DNA of 41,886 bases from Fuerstiella sp. GTDB lineage: Bacteria; Planctomycetota; Planctomycetia; Planctomycetales; Planctomycetaceae. The DNA lies in assembly GCA_029247265.1 (NCBI GenBank), contig JAQWLN010000148.1, positions 1 through 41,886 on the forward strand. The letters run 5' to 3'. This document shows positions 1 to 7,627 of the stretch, in pieces (position 1 is the stretch's first letter; the number at the start of each line of letters is the position of its first letter). Made by a program: the position numbers and the translations under genes. The notes under the pieces are model-generated. The model was given only the letters and a program-made list of their open reading frames with translations, did no database searches and was not told the DNA's origin.

Positions 1-213
1 AAATCCCGGCGTGGTGTAGCACTTCAGCGTAACGATTTCGCCGACAAGAAAAAGTGCGTCGGAATCGGCATTATGCTGTAGCACGATACTCTGACTGAGT
101 TGGAGCGGTGGCAGCGGTCGCTTGAGAAAATGACACCACAGCACGGAGCCTGTGTTTCGCAGGCTCCGTGCCGCATTGACTGCAAAGCGTGTCTTTCGAA
201 TCCAATTCTTCAT
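1..213 (-). CDS. Partial CDS of unknown product (possible FkbM-type methyltransferase N-terminus)
   Basis: The frame is open from an ATG at 213 to the window edge (71 codons), so only the N-terminus is seen. A strong Shine-Dalgarno sequence (AAGGAGGT, minus strand, 218-225) lies 4 bases before the ATG, which makes the start convincing. It begins 19 bases after the stop of the flippase gene and is probably co-transcribed with it. The basic N-terminus (MKNWIRKTRF) is followed by a segment with the pattern SD..F..GEIV...CYTTPGF, loosely like the start of FkbM-type methyltransferases common in polysaccharide loci. That resemblance is weak and is inference only. The first 25 codons contain a perfect 12-bp inverted repeat (see separate entry). 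Confidence 0.55.
   Translation of the reverse strand, partial: MKNWIRKTRFAVNAARSLRNTGSVLWCHFLKRPLPPLQLSQSIVLQHNADSDALFLVGEIVTLKCYTTPGF
141..171. repeat. Perfect 12-bp inverted repeat (hairpin) inside the start of a gene
   Basis: Arms GCACGGAGCCTG (141-152) and CAGGCTCCGTGC (160-171) are exact reverse complements separated by a 7-base loop. The hairpin lies within codons 15-25 of the partial gene, so it would form in the mRNA close to the ribosome-binding site. No T-tract follows, so it is not a standard terminator. It could be a translational control element, a processing site or a dispersed palindromic repeat; the sequence alone does not decide. Confidence 0.8.
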
Positions 214-217
214 GCTG

Positions 218-225
218 ACCTCCTT
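218..225 (-). promoter_or_regulatory. Strong ribosome-binding site of the partial gene
   Basis: The minus strand reads AAGGAGGT four bases upstream of the ATG at 213. Most genes in this window lack so complete a site, so it decides the start of an otherwise unrecognised partial gene and suggests that translation starts independently after the flippase stop codon at 233-235. Confidence 0.75.
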
Positions 226-232
226 GGTTCTG

Positions 233-1555
233 TTAGTCCGTTGCCATAGCACTGTCGGAATGTGTTCGTAAGCCCCTGAAGATCAGCCCGACAGCGACCA
301 TCAATGACCCAATCTGCGCTGCTGCCGAGAACAGAATGACAGATCGGATTTCAGTGAAATCCAACATGGGAGCCAACAGGATTTGCAGTGAAAGCGTTAT
401 TGGAATGCTTAGCCAGGCGTGCCTGACCCAGCCACGGGCGAAAACCAGCCCCCAGCTCATATTGGCAATAAACGCCACTGTTGTGCCAGCCAGAAAAAGC
501 ACCAGCTCAGCGGTGAGATGAGCGTACTTGTCTCCCAAAAACATCAACAGCAATTCGGGAAAGAAGTAGCCGAACGTGAAAATGGCAACCGTTAGACAGA
601 GAAACGTGCTGTAGGTCGCCAGCAGTACTGTGACAAGGCGTTTCGTCGACTCACAACGTGCAAAGGCTGGGAAAATGAAATGCCCAAGCGGTAATCCCAG
701 GCACACGAAAATAATTGACAATCGCGTGAGGGCTCCGAGTCCCGCCACAGCCTGCGCTGAAGCAAAAAAGCTAAGGATGAAGATCGACAACTGGCCCTGG
801 ACACAGCTGAAAATACCCAGAGGTGCGGTGTTCCGAACGATTGTCCGAATTTCACTAGCCCATTCGTCGCTGGGTTCCGAGTTTTCAATGCACTCTTTGT
901 TTTCCTGTCGCAGAAACCTCAACTGCAGGCAGTATGCAATTGATGTTGCCGCAGAGGCCAACAACGCTGTCGGGCTGGCATACGAGATCAGGGAAGTAAG
1001 TGCTAGTCGTGACATCGAGAATGTCGCTTCAGCCTGCACGAATATCTTTGTCTGGCGACGCAGTTTTGCTGCGTTCAGCCAGACAGCTGCCTCTGTTGCC
1101 ATCATCGCAGATAGAAATACAAACAGAAGAATGGCTGCTGAGAGCTGCGCCGACGCTTCGTTCCGACAGAGAGCCCAAAAAGTGAGTGGCCCCGTAATCA
1201 CCGTCGCCAGAAGTAGAAACGTCCTTCGTCGTTCGCGGACGGTGGTGACAAGACGCGAAAATCGAGAAACATCGTTGCAAATGCGACCGCCCACAGATGA
1301 AAGAACACTGCCCAAACCAAGGTCTGCCAGAATATTGACCGTTGCCATCGCCGCAGTACCGACCGTGAACCAGGCATAGTCCGCGGTCGAAAGTGAACGT
1401 ACCAATAAGAATCCTGTGACGGCGTTGGCAACCTGAATCAGGCCCTGCACCCCACTGTACACAACGATTTGCTGCAGGTTGGAGCGAAGTCGACTGATGA
1501 TGCCGACGGGCCAATGCCATTGAGGCCACTTCGCTGTTTGCCGACGCACTGACAT
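233..1555 (-). CDS. Wzx-like polysaccharide flippase (MOP/MVF superfamily membrane protein)
   Basis: A 440-residue integral membrane protein with about 12 hydrophobic segments and the early 'GVQGLIQVANAVTGFLLVRSLS' layout typical of oligosaccharide flippases of the polysaccharide-biosynthesis family. Such proteins move undecaprenyl-linked repeat units across the inner membrane. Length is normal for the family. The ATG at 1555 has no obvious Shine-Dalgarno sequence. The gene sits downstream of the glycosyltransferase relic in the exopolysaccharide locus, which supports the assignment. Sugar specificity cannot be read from the sequence. Confidence 0.8.
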   Translation of the reverse strand: MSVRRQTAKWPQWHWPVGIISRLRSNLQQIVVYSGVQGLIQVANAVTGFLLVRSLSTADYAWFTVGTAAMATVNILADLGLGSVLSSVGGRICNDVSRFSRLVTTVRERRRTFLLLATVITGPLTFWALCRNEASAQLSAAILLFVFLSAMMATEAAVWLNAAKLRRQTKIFVQAEATFSMSRLALTSLISYASPTALLASAATSIAYCLQLRFLRQENKECIENSEPSDEWASEIRTIVRNTAPLGIFSCVQGQLSIFILSFFASAQAVAGLGALTRLSIIFVCLGLPLGHFIFPAFARCESTKRLVTVLLATYSTFLCLTVAIFTFGYFFPELLLMFLGDKYAHLTAELVLFLAGTTVAFIANMSWGLVFARGWVRHAWLSIPITLSLQILLAPMLDFTEIRSVILFSAAAQIGSLMVAVGLIFRGLRTHSDSAMATD

Positions 1556-1635
1556 TGAAACTTAATGCTCGAGTGTGCATGAGGCCGAGCGGTTTTTATT
1601 GATCACGAGTATTGCCATTTGAAGAGATTCGCTAT

Positions 1636-1944
1636 TTAACCCTGCATGCCACGACCGGTTTCGAAAGTGGAATTTGCTACATGCAACTTCCACAAGCACC
1701 TGTGAAAAGGCATCAATGGAATGTTTACGCCTGAATTTCGATTCCGCGAGATCTCGTGCGCAGTTTCGCATCTCTCGCAGCTGTTCCGGTTTGGATTTGC
1801 GTTCGGCTGACCAGCAAGGACGTGAACATAAAAGCTGTCAACCAGAGACTCGCACAGTGCCGTCAACAACTGTGCTGTCGCTTCAGAATCGGGCCAGTAG
1901 GATCGATTCTGAAACAGGCCCCGCGCCCTGACTATTTTACCCAT
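1636..1944 (-). pseudogene. N-terminal stub of a GT4-type glycosyltransferase (WbuB/WcaI-like)
   Basis: From an ATG at 1944 the frame shows NRSYWPDSEATAQLLTALCE followed by VHVLAGQPNANPN, which matches the N-terminal Rossmann half of WbuB/WcaI-type family 4 glycosyltransferases (usual pattern N..YWPD..ATGQLLTEL...V.VI.G.P). The similarity fades after about 60-80 residues and a TAA ends the frame at 1636. The next gene starts at 1555, so the roughly 300 residues of donor-sugar domain are missing. This is a degraded fragment, not a working enzyme. It sits where the exopolysaccharide locus would be expected to encode a glycosyltransferase. Confidence 0.6.
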
Positions 1945-2216
1945 GCTACGCAGAGCCACCGGTCCACAATGCCCATAGTCGGCGCGGACTCCGTCCTCCT
2001 GGGTGGCACTGATTTTGGGGAAAATGGTGGCACCACAAGAGAGATGTTCAGGCAATACTTACCGCAATCTCTTACGAAGCGCGGAGGCTATCGCATTTTC
2101 GCAAATCGATGCTAGCCCTACATCTGGCGGATATCGCAGGACCAAACTCCAAATCAACAAATGCTGCTGGCCGGACGGGCCGCGAACCGCAGAAATGGCC
2201 GATCCAGGCCTCAGAA

Positions 2217-2830
2217 TCTGTCAACCATCGACGCACAGTGTGAAGAATCCGGCGAGGAGATCCCATCAAAAGCACGTAGCCGGACGTGGCTATCCGCTGT
2301 TGGTTGCCGGTAACCTGCTATACCATCCAGCTGCAACCGGACTTCAGATACTCAACTGCGGTGTCAACGGCGACAACGTTTCAGATCTGCAGAATCGTTG
2401 GCAGGAGGACTGTCTGGATTTGAAGCCGGATCTTGTGAGCATCCTGATCGACGTCAACGATATTTGGCACAGAATTGACGAGTGGAGTCACGGTTTCATC
2501 AACGACGACTACAACAACTATCGTGATCTGCTGCACCACACGCGGCAGCATTTGCCAGAGACCAAGATCGTAATCTGCGAACCATTTTTACTTCGATATG
2601 GAAGGGGCAACCACAGGTGGTTTCCACACTTCGATCAGTGCCGAGCAGCAGCGGCCCGACTTGCCGCAGAACTGAACGTTACTCTGGTTCCGTTTCAGAC
2701 CGTGTTTAGCCACGCCGTGATGGAATCGAAAATGGGGCCTGAGTATTGGGCGGACGACGGAGTGCACCCCACGCTGGCCGGACACTCACTCATGGCAAAG
2801 GCGTAGCTTGACACTGTCCTGCGACCGTGA
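2217..2830 (+). pseudogene. Decayed SGNH/GDSL hydrolase gene (missing catalytic N-terminus, amber near the C-terminus)
   Basis: The recognisable part runs from GRGYPLLVAGNLL (about 2284) through ILNCGVNGDNVSDLQ, KPDLVSILIDVND and DDGVHPTLAGHSLM, that is SGNH blocks II, III and V with the Gly, Asn and Asp-x-x-His residues kept. The block I Gly-Asp-Ser that carries the catalytic serine is absent. Upstream, only a different frame shows a faint ESVNHRR remnant. The frame ends at TAG (2804-2806); reading through it gives LDTVLRP and then TGA at 2828-2830. Family members normally end 'GH.LMA.AWL..V', so TAG most likely replaces the conserved Trp codon TGG. The gene lies opposite to the surrounding locus. 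A non-catalytic protein from 2003 to 2806 cannot be excluded. Confidence 0.75.
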
Positions 2831-3029
2831 GCACTGTTCTGATGGGGCACCGCTGCTATTTCACGGTAGCAGCAAGAACTCAAGCTCGAAACTTAAGCGA
2901 GTGTGTTTGTCGTAATTCACCCACCCGCTTGCGTTTCGAGCCTGCAGTGTCGGAAGCTCGCCGCCGTCCAACTTATCATGGACGGGTAGGTTCCTTTCGC
3001 AGCTTGACCCTCCGGGTCGAACATCGATC
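2831..3029. other. Short intergenic stretch between the SGNH relic and the SGNH-like gene
   Basis: About 200 bases between two converging frames. I see no conserved coding segment and no stem followed by a T-tract that would make a convincing terminator. Confidence 0.4.
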
Positions 3030-3980
3030 TCAATCATGTCGCAAAGGGCCAACGCCATCGCCGGTCTCGGCACGATTCAAGATGCTTTTTCGGGCCTGCC
3101 CCGATTCGCTCACACTCAGACGATCGGAAACCAAATCAGCGATCATCCGGTACCCTCGCTCATTGTGATGCGGGTTGACGTCGCCATAGAAGTCGGACAA
3201 GTGGCCGTTGCCCATCTTTTCATGCATGTCTGGGCCAAGATCAAGCAACGGAATTCCACGCGTGGTCAGCGCGCAGACAAGATTGGAATACGTCCAGTCG
3301 CCCGTTCGTTTGTGGTACTCAAAGTCGCCCCTGGTGGGTAACAGCACGACCAGCGACTTCTGACCACGTGCTTCTGCAAGGCGATGGAATTCCTGCAAGA
3401 TACCTGCAGTTACGGACAAGCCGTTCGCGGCGTGGTCCGACTGATAGAACGACTTGTGCCGGGGTTCCCGCCGAATTTTCGCAACGACATGAAAATGCGA
3501 AACCGCTCGCAGCACAGTGAGCGTATACGGAAATCTAGGCCGAACGGGGCCGCTGGGACCGCCCGGCATGAACGTCTCGTGTGTTAGGAAGTTTTCCGGA
3601 TTGGCGACAAACCGTTCATATTCTTCCACGGAGATTTTGGGCAGAGGAAGCTGTTTGAGTTCGCCGTCTGAACGAACAATGAATCGCGGTTTGAACCCGC
3701 ACCCGTTGCCTGGGTAAAGCAGATCACGATACTGATTCACGTTGCGCAGAATATTTTCGGTCAGGTGCATCAGAATGACGACCGGCGCGGTTTCCGTACC
3801 ACGGCGACAGTTTTCATGGAATCGCAGCAGTGCCTGGTCCGACCCGTACCCCCCTTCACCGAAGTTATCGACGCGAGCGTCAATCGACGATGACAGTATT
3901 TCCGGCCATGCGGCATCATCTTCGACGCCCGCCGACCACGTAAAAGAGTCACACCATAATTTATCAGGATATTCTGACAA
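3030..3980 (-). CDS. SGNH/GDSL hydrolase-like protein of an exopolysaccharide locus, N-terminus abnormal
   Basis: The 316-residue frame (TTG at 3980) has DSFTW.AGVEDD..WPEIL near its start, then NFGEGGYGSDQALLR, VILMHLTENILRNVNQYRDLL and a C-terminal FYGDVNPHHNERGYRMIAD block, typical of SGNH hydrolases found beside polysaccharide genes. Such proteins may act as O-acyl transferases or esterases on the polymer, but the substrate is unknown. Two things are odd. First, the expected N-terminal membrane anchor or signal (commonly 60-90 residues before the motif) is absent, and no ATG or GTG lies in frame between 3980 and the previous gene's stop. Second, the GDS motif reads CDS; removing one TG from a TGTG at this point would restore GDS. 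The gene may therefore be recently inactivated. Confidence 0.6.
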   Translation of the reverse strand: MSEYPDKLWCDSFTWSAGVEDDAAWPEILSSSIDARVDNFGEGGYGSDQALLRFHENCRRGTETAPVVILMHLTENILRNVNQYRDLLYPGNGCGFKPRFIVRSDGELKQLPLPKISVEEYERFVANPENFLTHETFMPGGPSGPVRPRFPYTLTVLRAVSHFHVVAKIRREPRHKSFYQSDHAANGLSVTAGILQEFHRLAEARGQKSLVVLLPTRGDFEYHKRTGDWTYSNLVCALTTRGIPLLDLGPDMHEKMGNGHLSDFYGDVNPHHNERGYRMIADLVSDRLSVSESGQARKSILNRAETGDGVGPLRHD

Positions 3981-4024
3981 ACAGCCCGTGCCAGGAATGG
4001 AAATGATGGTATCCGCGATGGCGA

Positions 4025-4960
4025 CTATGCTGCCAGAGCGTCGCGTCCCACGGTCGGCGACTGACTCTCTTGATTGTGATCTATCTCCGCAATTGAGACT
4101 TCCGAGCCACCTGCTGGGGAATCAGTAAAAACACGTAACCCAGGAAGGACAGGCTGTTCTGAGGTGGCCAGCACATTGGTTGTCGTGAAAGGCGCGGAGA
4201 CGAGTTTCAGTAACACAACGACTGCGGTCTTCGCAAACAGAGAAAGATCCAGTCGCTGAGACCAGGAACTGATGTACGTCAGGTCCCGTTCAACACGACT
4301 CTGGACACAGTTCCACTCGAAGGCGCCACGATATTCCCAGTATTGAGCCAACCCGGTGATACCTGGCTTGGCGATGGACCGCAGCGGGTAATCGTCAACA
4401 ACATCCTCAAATTTCTTACAATCTTCAAAGTGATGCGGACGTGGTCCCACAACGCTCATTGACCCCAGCAGCACGTTTACAAACTGCGGAATTTCGTCGA
4501 TCTTGGAGTTTCGCAGAAACTGTCCCATTGGAAAAATTCTGCCTTCGGGATTGTCTTCAATGTCCGACACACCGGGCGACGGAACGTGCATTGTTCGAAA
4601 CTTGAGTATCGAAAATTGCCGATCGTTACGTCCGCAGCGAACCTGACAGTAGAACATGGGCCCCGACGACTGCATCGACTGCGCAATTTTCACAACCAGA
4701 CACAGGATTGGAAGGACGAATAGAACGACCGGCAATGAGATGGCAATATCGATGCTGCGTTTTACGAACTGGCTCCATGGGCGGAGCAGGGGTGAGTCAC
4801 TTTGACAGGAATTATCGCCGAACGTGGCAAAACCTGGCTCCAACGTGATACGTCCCGCTATTGCTTCCGGGTCTGCAGCATCATGTGCCGTAAAGTTGCT
4901 GGCGGTGGCATCGGTCGACGCTGAATCCATCGGAGTGATCTCTGATCCTTCGAGGTTCAT
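4025..4960 (-). CDS. Initiating sugar transferase (polyprenyl-phosphate hexose-1-phosphate transferase, PF02397 family)
   Basis: A 311-residue member of the bacterial sugar transferase family, which moves a sugar-1-phosphate onto undecaprenyl phosphate and so starts repeat-unit synthesis at the inner membrane. Visible motifs in order: a re-entrant hydrophobic helix (about residues 90-115), ILKFRTM, DEIPQFVNVLLGSMSVVGPRPH, and KPGITGLAQ. It lacks the four-helix N-terminal domain of WbaP/WcaJ and instead carries about 80 polar residues. Its ATG overlaps the stop of the upstream ligase gene (TCAT, 4957-4960), and GGAGGTG lies 5 bases before the ATG, so the two are translationally coupled. It ends in TAG. 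Confidence 0.88.
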   Translation of the reverse strand: MNLEGSEITPMDSASTDATASNFTAHDAADPEAIAGRITLEPGFATFGDNSCQSDSPLLRPWSQFVKRSIDIAISLPVVLFVLPILCLVVKIAQSMQSSGPMFYCQVRCGRNDRQFSILKFRTMHVPSPGVSDIEDNPEGRIFPMGQFLRNSKIDEIPQFVNVLLGSMSVVGPRPHHFEDCKKFEDVVDDYPLRSIAKPGITGLAQYWEYRGAFEWNCVQSRVERDLTYISSWSQRLDLSLFAKTAVVVLLKLVSAPFTTTNVLATSEQPVLPGLRVFTDSPAGGSEVSIAEIDHNQESQSPTVGRDALAA

Positions 4961-7623
4961 GACTCACCTCCACGCTCGATTACAGCCCTGATTTTGGCTA
5001 GAGCACTGTTGATCGTCTTATCGTCCGGACGTCGTACCCGACACCATTCCAGTTGTTTCCGACTAGCTTCGTAGTGCTGGTGGACAAGAAGCTCCATGGC
5101 AAATTTTCTCCGAAGGGAGTAGTTTCCGGGCTGCTGCTGCACAGCGTGCTGAAGGCAACTGAGAGCCTTTTGCTGACTGCCCATGAAGGAGAAGATCTGG
5201 TGGCCGTGTGTCCAGAAATCCTGGTCTGAATCGTTGACCGTTGCCATGAACTCCTTAAACCTGCGGCTGTAAATATTCGCAGCAACTGTCTGCTGATTCG
5301 GTTGTCCGAGCCTCCCGTATTCGTCAAACAGCAACCACAGACCGTCCGCCTGCGGGTCAAGTCTGTCGATAACTTCTGCGGCTGAGAACTGCGTTGCCAG
5401 CGCATGGATAATCAGTTTCCGAATTTGCGGATCGACAGCGAATGCGGCACCCCAGTGGTCACAGGCGCCATCCATGTTTCCCTGCTCCACCAAGGCCATT
5501 CCGGCGAGATACCGAATCGGCGCACTATATGGCCTGAGCCTGACGGACTGAGCGATTAGTGCCTCTTCACTTTCCGACGACAATCCGGTTAGGAAACTAA
5601 CCTGAGCCATCACAAGATAGTTCTCGCCGCGAAGTGGCTGCCCCTGGACTGCCTTTCGCGAAGTGATGAGGGCTCGATAGAGATCAGCCGAATTCCTGCC
5701 AAATGCAGTGAAGAGCCACTCACCGACAGCCTTGTTTGACTCAAAACCAACTGAACGTACTGTGTTTCGGATTTCATGCACCGTCATTTGGTTTTCGGCG
5801 GTCAGCTGACCCCGTTCAAATCTGCGGAGATACAGTGCAGAAAGATCAGACATGGCCCGAAAGTCGGCAGGGTCGATCCTCACGCAGTTTTCCAGATGAG
5901 TAATCATCAAATCAAGTCGCTCGTCCACCGCCGCAAGCGAGTCGTAATTGCTGTATCTGAGGCCGTCGATGGCATGCTTTCGGAAGGTCATCCAATCCTG
6001 CTCAGACGCTGCGTCTTTAGCGGCGACATCGGCAGAAAGGCGGCCAGCCGGCAACACCAACACGATCAGAACACATGCCAGAAACACGGGCCACCGGCGT
6101 TGTCGGCAATCCACGCCAACGTCGCCTCTGAGCTGAAAAGACCTGCAGGCACAGGCGGCAATGACCAGAGTCAGCACCATCGTCGCCGGGATGTACCAGA
6201 CGAAGTCAACGACCGAATGAGCAACGCTTACGATCAAGCCTGACGACAACACTGTAATTCTCTGTCTTTCTTCCATGTTGCCGTTCCGAAATGTGATCGA
6301 GCACCACCGGAAACACAGACTGATTCCCGCGAGCAGCAGAAAAAATCCAGGCAGCCCCATCTCCAGCAGAACCTGGAGATACCCGGATTCCGCGTGCGAG
6401 AACCGGACGACTGACTGCTGGCCCAACCATGTGGGGTAGACTTCCGCATGGCTGCCCAAGCCTGAACCCGCCTGCCAAAAATGCGGAACAGCATCTGCCA
6501 GGGCCCCCCACAGCAGAAATCTTCCCTTCGAGAGCGATTCCACGGAATCTGCCCGAGCGATCATGTTCCACTTGTTTTCCAGTGATTCCGTCCCGAATGC
6601 TGCCAGTCCAAACAGGATAAAAATCAGAACAGGCGCGACCAGTTTCGCAATTTGTTGCCACCGATCCGCAAGTATGATCGAAGAGACGAGCAGTGCCAGG
6701 ATGAATGCCGCGATGCCACCTCTTGAAAATGTCAGCACAACAGCAAAGCCGACCAGGGCCAAAGAAACTCCAATAATCTTTTGGTGACCGGCCCCGGTCT
6801 GGACTCGAGACAATCCGAATCCAGCGGCTTTAACTTTTCCCGGGATGTCATGTTTCTTTTTTATTTTCGGGACGTGACGCCGCCAACACCAGATCAGTGG
6901 TCCTGTGCCAAGAGCAAGAAAGTGGGCGAAATGATTTTGATTCGTGAATGTCCCCTTTGCCGGCCAATCAGCGTCCCGAAAAGGGTGATCGAATAACCAA
7001 AGGAACTGGCCGTTGCCAAAGAACAACTGTACGAGTCCGACAAAGGCCATTGCGGCGGCTGCCGTGGCCACCAACCGAATCACACGGTCGACATCGTCCA
7101 TGGTTTTCATATGCTGAACCAGCGTCAGAAAAAAAATACTGTAGCCGATCAACAGAACGAGTCCGGACCGCGTCAGAGCGGGAGTCAGAGATATCGTCGA
7201 CCAGGCGTTGCCGCCGAAGCTTTCGCCATTCGGAGTGCCCCAAACGTCAAGATATTGAGATGAAAACGGGGCCACCCGACTCATGACATCAGGTGCCAGC
7301 GGCATCATCTGCATTCCCACCAATCCAACGGCGGCCACGACGATCAATTCAGCTCCGGAAAAACCAGAGCCGGCAGTCGGCGAAATCAATCGCCGAACAG
7401 ACCATGCCAGTCCCATCAGCAGACTGGCACTCACGAAAATCAGAATTCCGGTTTCCTGGATGCCGGCCATTGTGAAGGGCACAATCAATACCGAAACCAT
7501 CAGGCACAAATCGCAGACTCGATCCATCGCTGGCGCGGCACCCGCCCGGCTTGCCGACGATCGTGTCCGCTGCCGAGAACGTGGTTTCCGACGCGAAGAG
7601 GGTGACTCAGCGATCGTATTCAT
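4957..7623 (-). CDS. O-antigen ligase/polymerase (Wzy/WaaL-type) with C-terminal TPR region
   Basis: An 888-residue protein. The first ~510 residues hold about 12 transmembrane segments and the large periplasmic loop of the O-antigen ligase family, including GTFTNQNHFAHFLALG and FLLWGALADAVPHFWQAGSGLGSH. The remaining ~370 residues are soluble and resemble TPR helices (for example SLRRKFAMELLVHQHYEASRKQ), presumably periplasmic. The family polymerises or ligates lipid-linked oligosaccharides at the outer face of the inner membrane. The gene starts 4 bases after the BY-kinase stop and overlaps the sugar transferase start by 4 bases, so the block is one operon. Whether it is polymerase or ligase cannot be decided; the locus context favours a Wzy-like polymerase. 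Confidence 0.82.
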   Translation of the reverse strand: MNTIAESPSSRRKPRSRQRTRSSASRAGAAPAMDRVCDLCLMVSVLIVPFTMAGIQETGILIFVSASLLMGLAWSVRRLISPTAGSGFSGAELIVVAAVGLVGMQMMPLAPDVMSRVAPFSSQYLDVWGTPNGESFGGNAWSTISLTPALTRSGLVLLIGYSIFFLTLVQHMKTMDDVDRVIRLVATAAAAMAFVGLVQLFFGNGQFLWLFDHPFRDADWPAKGTFTNQNHFAHFLALGTGPLIWCWRRHVPKIKKKHDIPGKVKAAGFGLSRVQTGAGHQKIIGVSLALVGFAVVLTFSRGGIAAFILALLVSSIILADRWQQIAKLVAPVLIFILFGLAAFGTESLENKWNMIARADSVESLSKGRFLLWGALADAVPHFWQAGSGLGSHAEVYPTWLGQQSVVRFSHAESGYLQVLLEMGLPGFFLLLAGISLCFRWCSITFRNGNMEERQRITVLSSGLIVSVAHSVVDFVWYIPATMVLTLVIAACACRSFQLRGDVGVDCRQRRWPVFLACVLIVLVLPAGRLSADVAAKDAASEQDWMTFRKHAIDGLRYSNYDSLAAVDERLDLMITHLENCVRIDPADFRAMSDLSALYLRRFERGQLTAENQMTVHEIRNTVRSVGFESNKAVGEWLFTAFGRNSADLYRALITSRKAVQGQPLRGENYLVMAQVSFLTGLSSESEEALIAQSVRLRPYSAPIRYLAGMALVEQGNMDGACDHWGAAFAVDPQIRKLIIHALATQFSAAEVIDRLDPQADGLWLLFDEYGRLGQPNQQTVAANIYSRRFKEFMATVNDSDQDFWTHGHQIFSFMGSQQKALSCLQHAVQQQPGNYSLRRKFAMELLVHQHYEASRKQLEWCRVRRPDDKTINSALAKIRAVIERGGES

Positions 7624-7627
7624 GGCA

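Noticed and set aside
630..1379. Plus-strand open frame opposite the flippase
   Set aside because: Antisense shadow; the minus-strand product has consistent membrane segments and family layout.
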